From the NCBI GenBank assembly GCA_023634235.1, contig JAMKCF010000004.1:25428527-25492526 (forward strand): a stretch of DNA of 64,000 bases. The letters run 5' to 3'. This document shows, one piece after another, positions 22,545 through 33,640 of this stretch. The stretch comes from Pisaster brevispinus (lineage: Eukaryota; Echinodermata; Asteroidea; Forcipulatida; Asteriidae). The notes under the pieces are model-generated. The model was not told where the DNA came from. It worked only from the letters and a program-made list of their open reading frames with translations, and did no database searches. Positions within the stretch are counted from its first letter, which is position 1. Each line of letters starts with the position of its first letter. The translations under genes and the position numbers were made by a program.

Positions 22545-23085
22545 CCAATTTCATAAAGCAAAAGTGTATTTCATAAGCGATCTATTAGATTTGACAGCAC
22601 GTGTCTGCGTTCACAAAGGATTCATCTGCTTACAAGAACTCCCGGCAAGTTGTCACGCCTTTTGCTTTGCTAATGGTTAGCAGTGTTTGTGAAATAGAAA
22701 ATGTGCTAGAAACATGTCTGCTTACAGGCTTTGTGAAATTGTCCTAATAGAAACTGTGCCAAGGGCCAATCAGTAAGCAGGATGTCTGCTTACAGGCTTT
22801 GTGAAATTGTCCCCTTGTAAGCAGTGGTTATGAAATAGAAACTGTGCTAAGAGCTACTCAGTAAGCAGACAATATCTGCTTACAGGCTTTGTGAAATAAT
22901 CCCCTTGTAAGCAGTGGATATGAAATAGAAACTGTGCTAAGGGTCACTCAGTAAGCAGAAAATGTCTGCTTACAGGCTTTGTGAAATTGTCCCCTTGTAA
23001 GCAGTGGTTATGAAATAGAAACTGTGCTAAGGGTCACTCAGTAAGCAGAAAATGTCTGCTTACAGACTTTGTGAAATTGGGTACA
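22545..23085. mobile_element. GGGCCC-type MITE expanded by an internal 90-bp tandem array
   Basis: The left end reads GGGCCCAATTTCATAAAGC and the right end is ctttgtgaaattgggtac, as in other copies of this family. Between about 22668 and 23085 a unit with gtctgcttacaggctttgtg recurs at 22716, 22784, 22874, 22964 and 23054: one shortened 68-bp step, then exactly 90 bp three times. Each unit carries inverted CTGCTTAC/GTAAGCAG motifs, so each can fold. Confidence 0.75.
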
Positions 23086-23276
23086 GATGCGACTGATTGC
23101 TGCTACAAAATTTAAGGATTTATTTTGTCAAATTTATTGGTCAGATGTGAATGGAGGAGGGTCAAAGAAATAGATCATCAGCCAAAATACCATGTTACAT
23201 CATCTGTGACTGGTATCATATTCAGTTCCACAGAAAATTGTTAAGCAATATTGCCTCCTCAAGCAAAGCTATGAAA

Positions 23277-23446
23277 AGACCTTATGCACATGGCGTCATG
23301 GCACCCTCAGCTAAGCCAAAAGAAAGTTGCTCATTGTCCAATCCTGTGTGCCATGAGTACAAAGATGTACGTTTCCATTGTATCATCATTTTACCTCAAA
23401 AGATGGCAGCATGATGACGTCATGCTGAGGTCAGTGCATAAGGTCT
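23277..23446. mobile_element. MITE with AGACCTTATGCAC ends and a CRE palindrome
   Basis: The left end AGACCTTATGCACATGGCGTCA is inverted at the right end (…GTGCATAAGGTCT), giving terminal repeats of at least 13 bp. An inner TGACGTCA lies at 23415-23422. Copies or fragments occur at 52498-52665 and 1375-1480. No coding capacity. Confidence 0.7.
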
Positions 23447-23449
23447 AAT

Positions 23450-24720
23450 GGGCCATAAATAGTTGCCCAATTTCATGACTCTGCCTACTGTGAAATGCTG
23501 TGCATACAGTCACCATTCTAGCGATGAATGCTGACAAACATTAAGTGTGCTCGTGCACAAGCAAAACTTTGTTAGCAACTAGCGAAATTGCACATTTCTC
23601 GGCTAACATAAGAGCTGATTTTTGTCCCTTAGAGTCCTTAAATTAGGCCCACGTTTTTTGAAGTGGTTTCCATGACACAATGTGATGAGGTTTATTTTCA
23701 TCGATAGCCAATCTCAAAATGGAAAGACATAAAACTCACTCAGTAAACTATTGTCATAATTCCTGTAGACGTTGTAACATGAGTGGTATTAGAGTTGACC
23801 TTATCCAACCCAATGATGATATAATGAAGTAAGCAGATAGTGTAATGTCGCCAATTTTTGATACCAGGTAGATTGTTCCCCATGGGATTTGAATCCAGGT
23901 TAGGCAGAGATATACCCCCTCCCCCCTCCCCCCGAATGCAACCAACAGGTTGTACCAAGCTTGTTATGACCGAGATTTCCTCTCAAGAAGTGACCTTTTA
24001 TCGCAACATCAGCTCAAATATTAGATTCAATTTGTGCGTACAGTATCACTGATGATACAGGAATACCGTCGGCCATTACAGGCGGGAAATTAAAGCGTCT
24101 GTTTTGGATCGTGTAATTCCAAGAGGAAATGACTGGTGGAGGTCTATGTTGTTACACTCAAAATATTTATTTTATATTATTTGCCCCTGGGAAGTAGACA
24201 AGAATCAAATCTAAACGACAAACGCTGATAATAGCCGGAGGATAATTGACAAAGAAAACAGTGTGCTGAGTTTGAAGCCTCGTCAGCTGCTGGTTTAATG
24301 TTGGCGACACTGTGATTTGTGAATCTAGAATGGAATTCAACTTGACCGGCTGTTTCTCATGAGTTGCAAGTTGAATGTAAAGCGTGTAGGTTTTTATGTT
24401 CTTGTGATCTAAACAAATTACTGTGATGTGTAACTCTTCACACTCAGTTGTATACATTCATTACGCTGATGTAGTAGATAATATTGTTTACACGGATTGT
24501 TTGTGGTTGGTACAGTGTGTTATTTTACATTCTGAATTTTTAGTGTTATAAAACATCTGGTATAAATTTATTTGTAGACGGTTTCATCAGGTGTTTTTAT
24601 CTTGGTCTCGAACTGTTGGGTCTTGTACAACACTGATTTTATACTATGTATTTTGAGTCTTGTAGCTAGGGTGAGCCAGTAATCTTTTATGGATAAATAG
24701 GTGTGTGTTTTTTACAAGCT
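23450..24720. other. No gene seen
   Basis: AT-rich sequence with a C-rich run at about 23917-23935. A minus-strand open frame at 24167-24457 was considered and rejected for lack of splice context or family resemblance. Confidence 0.4.
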
Positions 24721-24724
24721 GTCC

Positions 24725-24860
24725 TTTGTTCGGGCAGGGCCCAAGTTCATGGCTCTGCATACGGCAGAATTCTGCACACGGCAGAATTCTGCACCAATTG
24801 CTGCCATTCTCCGCTTAGGGGCAAGTTCAAAATTTCCTGCTAGCTGTGTAAAGGAGGAGT
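24725..24860. repeat. Partial GGGCCC-family MITE with a duplicated 17-bp block
   Basis: It starts gggcagggcccaagttcatgg, as in the family ends. The block cggcagaattctgca is present twice in a row at about 24760-24793. Related to 53715-53835. Confidence 0.45.
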
Positions 24861-25133
24861 ACTTATTAATGTGAAATAAGCATGCGCACAAGCCTAAACT
24901 CCTTACTAACCTGTAAACTGTACTTTTAGTTAAGCGTGGATTTTTCACCGTGGTAAAACGGTAATGTTGTATTAAGACTCAAAGTCAATTATTCGTTACT
25001 TGACTTTGAATTTACTCATAGTGGTCAAAATTCCACTTTTTAGTTTTTACTAGTCATTGTAACAGCCATCTAAGGAGGGTCTGCATTCAGACCAACCAAT
25101 TTTCATCTGTATATAATAGTCAATAACTAACAA

Positions 25134-25222
25134 AGGTGTGTCCAAACATAGGGGTGTCGGTACATGGGGATGTCAGAACATAGGGGTGTCTGACTATAGG
25201 GTGCCGGAACAAAGGGGTGTAA
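25134..25222 (+). repeat. Minisatellite, unit about 16 bp
   Basis: The unit resembles ggggtgtc.g.acata and is repeated about five times with substitutions (ggggtgtcggtacat, ggggatgtcagaacata, ggggtgtctgactata, gggtgccggaacaaa). Confidence 0.6.
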
Positions 25223-26174
25223 CTGTTTTCAACAAACACACCAACCGACCTATGAAAATCAATTGTGTCAATCAAAATAAGAAACATTAATTTGGAGGCC
25301 CTTCAAGTGTTGTTTTGACTTTGACAGCATTTCAGATGAAACTATTTCTCTGTTTAGGTATGTTCAAGCTCATGAAGGTAACATGCTGTAACCGAGATGA
25401 TGAGCTCTGTAATGCATGAACGTCAGTTCAGTACATCAACTAATGAAGCCCCTCCCAAATTATAGTCTTGACTGTTTGTGAGCGTTGAAGGTAACACATG
25501 TCTAACCCAGACCATCAGTTCTGTGATGCATTTAGAAATATGTTTACTGGTAAAGCATGAAGAGCTCCCTCACCAACCTTCCCACTGTATTCTTCATCTG
25601 TGCCTCCCCCTCCCCCATGACAATTTCTGGTTATGCCACTGCTCTTTCAAACGCCAACAATGTGATTTATCTTTGACAATGTTTGAAAATATAAATTTTA
25701 AAAAATAAAAAGGAAGAGACTCTATTAGTTGTCAGGAAAACTTTTTAGGGGAAATAGTACATCAATCAAGTTGTTTAGATTATATCAACTCTTTTATGAC
25801 TCCACTTTCTCAAGGTTAATTTTAACTGAAGAATTAATTAAATAAATTAAGGATTAATTCAATTTGTATTATCTCTGCAAACCTTATGGATACAGGCTGA
25901 TGGATTTGTTCTATTGTTACTGGCAAACAGACTTTTACAGAGTCAGCTGGCCAATTTGGAATTTAATTTTGTTAAAGAGGGTTTTTTAAAAACTTGAACT
26001 ACATTAATTATGAATTTCATATATAGGCCCAACAACAATTTGCCTGACAAAAGACAACAAGCCATCTGTTGTATAAATTGGCTGCCACGGTTGTATAATT
26101 TTTCATAAAGGGAACTTGTAATATGGGAAATTAAAAGATTAACAGATAAATTAAAAGACTAACGGGGAATACTG

Positions 26175-26310
26175 TTCTTGAAACGTTAAGACCACTCCGG
26201 TTCTTATCAGAACCAACACTTCTCCCAAAAGAGGTTTTAATACATGGTTGTACCACAAGTTTACTACTATAGTTTTTCTTAGAGTTTGTTAAAGGTTTGG
26301 AACTTCTCAG
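26175..26310. repeat. Dispersed repeat shared with 60405-60500
   Basis: Both carry caga.cca.c.cttc.cc.aaa.gggtttta.acatggttgtacc.caagtt.act, followed by a tatagtt..ttctta block. Function unknown. Confidence 0.45.
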
Positions 26311-26524
26311 TGGATGTCTTTCTTTTTTTATCTAGGTTTTTTTGTACCATAGAAATCTTAAGTTTCACGTCTGCTGTAACGACATTTTGAATCACAAATA
26401 AGCCCTAGTAAATTGTTTACCATCAAATAAGCAATCAGGGGAGGTTTGAAGTGACACCATGTGTAAAATCTTTGGTGATTCTGTGAATAACCGAATCACT
26501 GTGTTGATCAGTATGCTCTAATTG

Positions 26525-26800
26525 TCTTCAGACCAGATTGCTAGAAACATTGAGTTGTCAAAACACTGGTTCTTCTCAGAATTGCCACTACTCAAAAGAG
26601 ATCTACACATGGTGTCACTGCAAACCTCACCTGATTGTAGTCCCACCATGCAAAGTATCAAATCCAACTTATCAAATAAGCAACTGCCTCTATAGTCTGA
26701 GGAACTCAACTTTAAGTGTTAACTTGTAACCAAGCAAGTCACTGTACCAGACATTATTAAAATAGAGTTCACAAATGTTTATTGAGACGGGGTATAAATG
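26525..26800. repeat. Copy of the 21838/51010 repeat
   Basis: It shares gtctgaggaactcaacttta, taacttgtaaccaagcaagtc, actgtaccaga and the following gttcacaaatg…ttattgagac block with the copies at 21838-22170 and 51010-51260. Open frames of 63 codons on both strands here are repeat-derived. Confidence 0.5.
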
Positions 26801-26866
26801 CAACATCTCAATAGCTTCAAGGTTTGAGTTTCTCTTAAACCGTAAAAGAAAGACTCAAACCAAGAA

Positions 26867-27165
26867 AAAAGGGGGGTGCCTTTGATGACACAAGCGTGGC
26901 ACTTGGCACACAGCCAGAGTATGTCACAAGATATTTGGATGTAGGGCCATCACCAAATTGTCCTTTGGGGTAGAATAACAAAAGGGGTAGAAAGCAATTT
27001 GCACAATTTCCAAAATGGCTGCCACTGCTTTCTATTCTACCTGGTATATTTTTTCAGAGGACAAATATCTGATGGCCCTCTAGCCAAATGTCTTTCTCAT
27101 GACATAGTCTGACTGTGTGTCAAATTTAATCATCAATGGCACAATACCATTACCTGCCTGCCTTG
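26867..27165. mobile_element. Foldback element with arms of about 125 bp
   Basis: The left arm (gcacttggcacacagccaga, gtatgtcac, gggccatca, ttgtcctttgggg) matches the reverse complement of the right arm (ttgacacacagtcagactat, gtcatgag, gggccatca, ttgtcctctg). The centre holds two inverted copies of the gtagaa.agaaagca motif around ccaaaatggctgcc. The arms are diverged, so this is an old element. Confidence 0.6.
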
Positions 27166-27504
27166 TTTAGCATGGTCCATTCTACCAAACAATTAGAATT
27201 AAATAATTTATAAAGGATAACAAAATATATTTGTTCAAGTAACAACAATCAGGAATCATTCAGAATTCAGATTGGACGGTTGCCATGACACTCAGCTAAT
27301 GTTGCTATATTCAGAGGAAAGTCTACTGTTTGAGTTGTATAAATCTTGGTTCAACAACCCCTATTTCAAATGCAGGCCTAGGGATAAAAACAACTAAAAA
27401 TAGTGCATTATTGTCACTAGAGTACATTGTGAATTACGAGTCACTCCAGTGTCATAGTCAATACTTTAAAGATCAGTGAGTAACCTGCAGAACATAGAAT
27501 TATC

Positions 27505-27840
27505 AGCCGAGCGGTCTAGTGCATTGGACTCAAATTCTGATGACTGCATCATTTGAGTGTGGGTTCGATTCCAAGTCTGGACACCTTGTGTCCTTGAGCA
27601 AGGCACTCAAACATAATTGCTTCTCTTAACCCAGGTGTATATAAATGGGAACCTGTGTTGTGTTGGACTAACCCCTAGTGCTTATTTAGGCAGCTTGGGG
27701 TCGTATGCTTCCCAGGGAGTTGAGAAAGTTTGACGAATGGTCCGAGTATGTCTGATGAATGGGTGTAATCAAGCTGTAAAGCACCCAATCTAGCTCTAAG
27801 GATAAGTGCGCTTATAAGAACCAAGTATTACTGTTTTTAA
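27505..27840 (+). repeat. tRNA-Leu(CAA)-derived SINE, well preserved
   Basis: The head reads gccgagcggtctagtgcatt then ggactcaaattctgatga, with CAA in the anticodon position, and a B-box gtgggttcgattcc. The body shares long stretches with 12915-13275. The 3' end lacks a clear trinucleotide tail. Some 330 bp long. Confidence 0.8.
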
Positions 27841-28539
27841 GAAATCAAACCAGAATAGCCATAAAGATTCCAGTGATGTATTTGAGAACTCACCTGTGAA
27901 TGCTGTCAGCAGATTTCATGTTAGTTAATGTTCCATCTTACAGTCTTAGGTAAACACACCACACAAACAACCTGTGAAAAATCAAATTGATTGTCACATT
28001 TTTGAAAAAAAACAGTAGAACAATAAAAAAAATCAGGGTTTTGTGCGCATTCCAAATCAGGCTTATTTTGATTGCAGGCATCAAAATAAGCAACAGTAAT
28101 TTGTTGGGTCTTCAAATGCTATACACTAGACCAGCAGTCTGCAAACCTTTAGGCCGGAGACTGCAACCTTCATCGGGAGTAAATTATGTATTGAAGCATT
28201 TATTCATGTACATTTTTGAGTGAATGTATTGACACTGACACTAGGGGAAAATACCCTGTTTTTGATGATAGATGATTGTGAGGCTATCTTTGCTGCAGAC
28301 GGAATGATCTCAAGTTTTAGCGCTTCTGACAAAGTTTGGCAGCCTACTTTACAGCAGAGTTCTTTGGTAAGCAGTGCCATGAATTTGGGAGCAGATTTGT
28401 AACACTTAAACAGGATATCTTCGTCACACATGCCCACTAGAGCAGCGTTTCACTTTTCAGGGAAATCACTTGTTCTTAGGAATGTGCGCGTGCTTAAAAC
28501 TACGCAAACGATTGAAATTTACCTAACAAGTCTGCTGCC

Positions 28540-28673
28540 ACCTAGCATTCCAAAGTCTGGGGGGAGGGCATGAAGTCTTGGTTGCCATTTTGTGAGTCAG
28601 ATTCCCTGTGTGGTACTGTCAGTGTGCGTTTGACGTGACGCGAGTGGTTAGACCAGACAATTTGACACCCAAA
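28540..28673 (+). promoter_or_regulatory. Possible promoter upstream of a candidate first exon
   Basis: The stretch is CpG-richer than its surroundings. It holds a YY1-like gccattttg at about 28591 and a CRE-like tgacgtgacgcgag at about 28632-28645, and ends just before an ATG in good context (acccaaaATGGCAG). No TATA box is evident. The call depends on the exon at 28674 being real. Confidence 0.3.
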
Positions 28674-28714
28674 ATGGCAGACTATGATGGACCATCAGTG
28701 ATCAGTGCAAGGGG
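28674..28714 (+). CDS. Candidate first coding exon, plus strand
   Basis: An ATG in favourable context (CAAAATGG) opens 13 codons reading MADYDGPSVISAR, followed by GG and a donor gtaaac. The two leftover bases would pair with a one-base start at 29225 to give Gly. The exon is short, so frame openness alone means little; start context, donor and the CpG-richer upstream are the support. Family unknown. Confidence 0.3.
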
Positions 28715-29224
28715 GTAAACTTTGCTTGAAATTTTATAATATGCTACAGTATGGTGACTATGGTCTACTTTGTCATGCGTGTACTGGTACATTATCAGAC
28801 AGCATTGTATGCAAATGTTGATTTGTGGTAGTACATGAATGAGGCTAGCCTTTTTCTATTCCCTCTAGCCTCTTTTTGAGTGGTTCTACTTCAGCATCTT
28901 TTTCTTCCTCCATAATGGAAGCTGATGTAGATATTTGCATCCTGATATAAAGGTCATTCTACTCAATGGCTATGATGATGCAGTTTCCCTCCTCCAACCA
29001 CAAGGTATTCACATATAGCAGCTTATTCGTCATTAACATCCACCAGTGTAATTGGTATGCCATTCATTATCTCCTTCCCATCAGTATATACACGCACGTG
29101 CTACTTTTGACGGCAGATCCGTCCCTCCCAGCATAATTCTGTTGGCATTCGTTGTATCATGCATAAAATGACCTGGCCCATAGGAGGCAGTTTTACAGGT
29201 GTTTTTGACCCTGCTGGCATGTAG

Positions 29225-29405
29225 GGTATTCCAGGTGATTCACCCAAGAATCATGCATGAGGGATGGATCGGGAAGATTGTGGTACACTTAATGACTGGC
29301 GGGGACAAGAACAAACAAATAAAAAAGGATCATGTGTATTCTGAATGGTACATGGGATTGATGAGTTACCCCTGGAAAGAAAGTTGTCAAGCAGTGTGGG
29401 AACAG
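29225..29405 (+). CDS. Candidate second exon for the gene starting at 28674
   Basis: After tttttgaccctgctggcatgtag the frame is open for one base plus 60 codons: VFQVIHPRIMHEGWIGKI, VVHLMTGGDKNKQIK, KDHVYSEWYMGLMSYPW and KESCQAVWEQ. It then meets a weak donor (CAG followed by gtctaa), beyond which a stop follows. Its start phase fits 28714. The weak donor and unfamiliar protein keep this tentative; a chance open frame is quite possible. Confidence 0.25.
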
Positions 29406-29409
29406 GTCT

Positions 29410-31000
29410 AAGCGGTTCGTCTTCACCGGGCTGGGAGAAAGCTTTAAATTCATTTAGAATTCATAAAGGGTTTTGGAGTGTTGATCTTCTGTGATTCTCC
29501 ATGCCTGGGTCCTGTTAACTTGCCAGATGTTCTCATTGAAAAGCGATTCTGTTTTCACTTAATGCCAACACTTCAATATTAGGTGCATGCTGGTGCATGT
29601 GTTGAGTTACTTGAGAGAACATGCTTGGTTGTATTTTTCTCCGCGTATGAACCTTGCATTTGGAACCTTGCAAATGGGTGTGGAGAATCGATAATTGTCT
29701 AGCATCTCTCTTGTTTTTCTCAGTGCACTTATGACCAGAGTCTGGGAAAACCTAGAGGTGAAAGCTAAATCCTTTAGCTGAATGCAATACTTCAAGTTGG
29801 GTTCATGTGCACAGAAGCTTTGTGATGTGCATGCTTGAGTGTTTAGTGGACATTTCTTCATCTTTCCTTCAAAGGTTTTCAAGCCTACAGGCTGCAATGC
29901 TGTACACTGTTTTAAGATTCCTAAGATTGCTATAGGCTACTATCGTTTCTAGGACGATAAAAACCAACAAGCTCTGACGTTGTAAAAGGGGCTGTTTTCC
30001 AATACATGTACAAGATCAAAGAGTAAAACTCTAAATAAGGAACCTTGTGCATTGATGTCATCGCACCACCATCTTAGATATAGAACAATGATGAAATGCA
30101 CAACTATAATGTAGGCATGGTGCACAGCATAGGCCACATATAGCGATATTCCTTAATCTCAGCTGAGCTGCATCCTACTCAAATGACGTACCCTATACAC
30201 TATCCTGTGAATACCTCAAGTTTTTTTTTAGCTCAGAATCCTAAAGTCAGTACCATTCTTGTAGGTCCTTCTTAAAAACAAAGTCAGGCTCCAACCACTT
30301 CAGGGTGTGGATAATGCAATTTGCTCTGTGTTTCTGATGAGAAGCCAGGGGATCAGATTTGTAGTGTTACAACCACCTGTACACTGTACATGGGTGTTCC
30401 AAACTCTGACACAACCCACTCTTTATTAGCACCTCAACCCTACACCAAACCCCACCCCCAGTCTCACCCAAAACTCCCTAATACACCCTCATACCTTTCC
30501 CCTACCAACTATTCCCTACCCTAAGCTTTCAACCAATGCCTAGCCCTACACAGGAACTAACCATATGTTCATTCACATGAGCCTCAGGTACAGTCGTAGA
30601 TTCATATTGACTTAAGTTGTGTATGGTTAACCATACTTACATATTAAGCCTCTTGTATGTATGTAGATTAATCGAGTTAGTTGTGGATGGTCAAGCATAC
30701 AATCATTGAATCTACAAGCATGCTTCATATGGCATGGTATTATCAGAAGAGTGGGGACAGTAGAACAAAGGAACACAGAAGGAACAAGGCTGTCCTCACA
30801 TTGGAATCCTTTGTATTTTTGTGTCTTCACTTTTTTTTATGCGCTTAGTCTATGGAGAGTGTTAAGTTAAAATGAAAAAGAAAAAGTCCTCACATAGATA
30901 GCAATGTAAGAATACACATCTTAAGTCATGGTTAATCTAGAAGCATACATGAGGCTGCATATGTATAGTCAAGCATACATATTTTATGTTGCTGTATAGT
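29410..31000. other. No gene seen; C-rich low-complexity at 30420-30530
   Basis: The stretch holds a CCCTA/CCAACC-rich tract at 30420-30530. Loosely repeated blocks around aagcatac/gtatggttaacc occur at 30600-30980. Open frames here are unsupported. Confidence 0.4.
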
Positions 31001-31004
31001 TTTT

Positions 31005-31100
31005 TAATAAATAATAATAATAACAGGCATTTATAGAGTGCTCTTACACAGGGTACCACAGCTCTTTACAAGAAACAAGAAACAGAACAATAAGCAAATA
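31005..31100 (-). repeat. ATT-tailed non-LTR-type 3' fragment
   Basis: An AATAATAATAA run is followed by caggcatttatagagtgctc and ccacagctctttacaag. On the minus strand this reads as a short element end with ATT tail, of the CR1/L2 type. Confidence 0.45.
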
Positions 31101-31340
31101 AATAATGGCACTAATAATGGGAAAACAGTTTGTCTTTAGTAGTCAACCATATATAATTTTGAGAGAATTCGTTAATCAACCCCGACTAATTTTTTTGCGG
31201 CAAAGAGTTTAGAGGAGTGTGGCAGAAGCACTCAGAACTATCAATGTTTTAACAAAATATTTTATGCCAAAATTGTTTCATCCATTTTTTTTAATTGAAA
31301 ATCTAATAGATGTTAATTTTGCATCGGGGATAAAGAATAT

Positions 31341-31601
31341 TAATTTTGGTTTTTACCCTACACCGATGTGTGTTAGCACTGTATACTCAGTACTTTCCCG
31401 AGTTCTGTGAAAAAAAAACTCACAGGCATATTACTCGGGTGGGATTCGAACCCACGACCTTTGCAATTCTAGAGCAGTGTCTTGGGTCGTGGGTTCGAAT
31501 CCCACCCAAGTAATATGCCTGTGAGTTTTTTTCACAGAACTCGGGAAAGTACTGAGTATACAGTGCTAACACACATCAGTGTAGGGTAAAAACCAAAATT
31601 A
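31341..31601. mobile_element. Near-perfect 260-bp palindromic (foldback) element
   Basis: The left arm 31341-31459 and the right arm 31485-31601 are almost perfect reverse complements of about 118 bp, around a 25-bp spacer. Each arm carries a tRNA B-box-like sequence (gggttcgaatcccacc on the plus strand at about 31490-31505, its complement at 31439-31454). Outer sequence taattttggtttttacccta, with a gcatcggggataaagaa block just upstream, recurs in fragments at 12608 and 63430. The arms differ by a few bases and by the length of a poly-A/T run. No ORF. Confidence 0.85.
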
Positions 31602-32330
31602 ATAATTGAAAATCAGAAACTTTAAAGGGGGGGGGGTATCCATTTTTTTCTCATTTATAATTCCTTTATATGTTGTGCATGTTCTTTTACCTAAGTGCTC
31701 ATATTCTACCATTTTTAATTTAACACTGTAAAGATTCTGACAAAAGTCACGATGAACGCTTAAAATGTCAAGGATTTTAACAGCTGTGCTTGCTCTCATA
31801 TACGCATTTACATAGTTTTTGTATTTATACAGTGTAGGCTTATTTCTGTTATTTGTGGGTGTTTTTAATTTAATTATTGAGAAGATTGGCCCTGATAAGT
31901 GTTGGGCAAGCTTAGAATATATACACAATATTAAACATAAACCAGAATTAAAATTACACAGTATCGTCATTCTTTTTATTCAGTAAATGATTTTTAAAAA
32001 CAACAAATTAAAATCAGTAAATATAATTTCAAATCGATAACCACCCACACCTCTTCATTAAAGCTTTAAAGTGTTTTAAAAAGGTCAAGAAAGGTTGAAA
32101 AATATGAGCATCTTTGGCGATTATAGCATGTAACCTTTGTTTGAAAAAGGTGGCCTTGTACATTCCAGGACCTGTCTGGCAGGCAAGATATTGCACTGTT
32201 CAATTTAGATGTGCCCCATTTCTTTTTATTATGAAAAGTTGATAAAAAAATCAGACAGTACAGTCTCCATAAAATATCAGACTTGATGTTTTATTCAGTT
32301 GAGGTGTGTACAAATCGTGTATGTAGGAAG

Positions 32331-32463
32331 GGAAAAATTTCCGTATCCAGCCACCACTTTTTCATTCGTTATGAAATAAAATAGTATATAATTTACTCAA
32401 ATGAGATATTCCTTTGGGTAAAAATGAGTGAAAAAGTTGTTTGCAGGATACGGAAATTTTTCC
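32331..32463. mobile_element. 133-bp MITE with perfect 18-bp terminal inverted repeats
   Basis: The ends GGAAAAATTTCCGTATCC and GGATACGGAAATTTTTCC are exact reverse complements, and similarity continues inward (actttttcattc against gagtgaaaaagt). The copy appears young or constrained. I see no second copy in the window and no obvious target duplication. Confidence 0.7.
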
Positions 32464-32874
32464 AAATATTTACACATTGATCTCAGATAGCATGGCATGT
32501 AATATCAGAAATAGATTATTATGAAAATTAAAGTGGTGAAAGAATATGTAATGACATTACTAAAGACAAGTCAATTTGGAGATTCTCTTCATTTGACGGC
32601 AAGTCGTGATTGTGCTGGCACATACACACACAATAAAGTGCACTGCAATAGGCTCAATTTTAAATCTGTTCTCAGCCGTTGTACTTTCAGGTGGCGTTGT
32701 TTACGTGCTTGCATAGCCACAAAATTACCTGTTTTATGACTATTTAAGTTTGTACACGGGCCCCAAGAGGCCTATTTCTATTCTACACATTGAACTTGTA
32801 TAAGCTACACAATAAAGCTTACCTCTAGAGACATTAAATCACATCGAATGCTTGTAAATCATCACGGCGTTAAC

Positions 32875-33060
32875 AATAATCAAGCATGGCTGGTGGCCAT
32901 TTTGAATAGCGCGTCACGGCATCGAGCCGTCGAGTACCCCGACTCCTACTATGTATCACTGGTGTAAAGCGATCTGGTACCTTTGGCTGGTTCCAACCAC
33001 CTGTGTCTGTCCAAGGCCACGTGGCACGCAACTGGCTCTCGCAAGATCTTGCGGATAAGA
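32875..33060. promoter_or_regulatory. CpG-richer patch with palindromic motifs, possible promoter
   Basis: In an AT-rich setting this stretch has a cluster of CpGs (gaatagcgcgtcacggcatc, gagccgtcgagtaccccgac). It also has a YY1-like ggccattttg at about 32891, an E-box CACGTG at 33018-33023, and a perfect 14-bp palindrome CGCAAGATCTTGCG at 33040-33053. It could serve the minus-strand gene at 22 kb, or be a distal element. No start codon with a good continuing exon was found. Confidence 0.3.
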
Positions 33061-33640
33061 ATGGGAATGCTGATCAAAACGTAAAGTTTAATAAACGGTG
33101 GTTAAATTAAATCAATTAATGTTCGTTTAGGCCCTAAATTTAGTCAGATCTGAAATTAGGGTTGGTTTTTAGGTTTGCAGTGTTTGTTTTTGTTTCGTTT
33201 TTCGGTTTATCATTTGTATAGTGTCAAAATACGCCAAAATATTCACCCCTAAAAACTTTGTTACTCTTTAACGCCCCCCCAAAAAAATATATATATAATA
33301 ATAATAATAATAACAATAATGAAAAAAAAATTGTTTAGATAATACACAAAAATTATAATAGGGCCTAATAATAATTTTTATTTTTTATTTGTAACAAATA
33401 ACAAATTAATAAATCAATAAAATGTTGTTGACTTATTGTTGGGTCAGAATGAGATTTTTCTCGCCGAGATGAGGGGAGAAAACATAGAAAATTCACCAGC
33501 TTCTTTTTCTTAAATGCCTTGACGGCTGCCTGTAAAGTTCTTCGTTTAGAACTTTAGCAACTGCAGCCCTTTTGCTGCCACCCCACTTAAAAATACTATT
33601 TTCTCCACAAAATCAAGAAACTGGACAATAATGATCTGGG

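Noticed and set aside
24167..24457. 96-codon minus-strand frame followed closely by AATAAA
   Set aside because: No promoter, splice or family evidence; the hexamer is common in such AT-rich DNA.
27942..27971. 30-nt minus-strand segment with strong acceptor (tttgatttttcacag) and donor (gtaaga)
   Set aside because: Too short to test by coding content; no neighbouring exon with fitting phase could be identified.
28204..28437. 77-codon minus-strand frame opposite the candidate plus-strand promoter
   Set aside because: Part of it is a repeat fragment (gtaagcagtgccatgaattt-type, as at 53.8 kb), so it is not evidence for a divergent gene.
31599..31970. 123-codon minus-strand open frame
   Set aside because: It abuts the palindrome and a G-run, has no splice context and no family resemblance; lengths like this are expected by chance in 64 kb.
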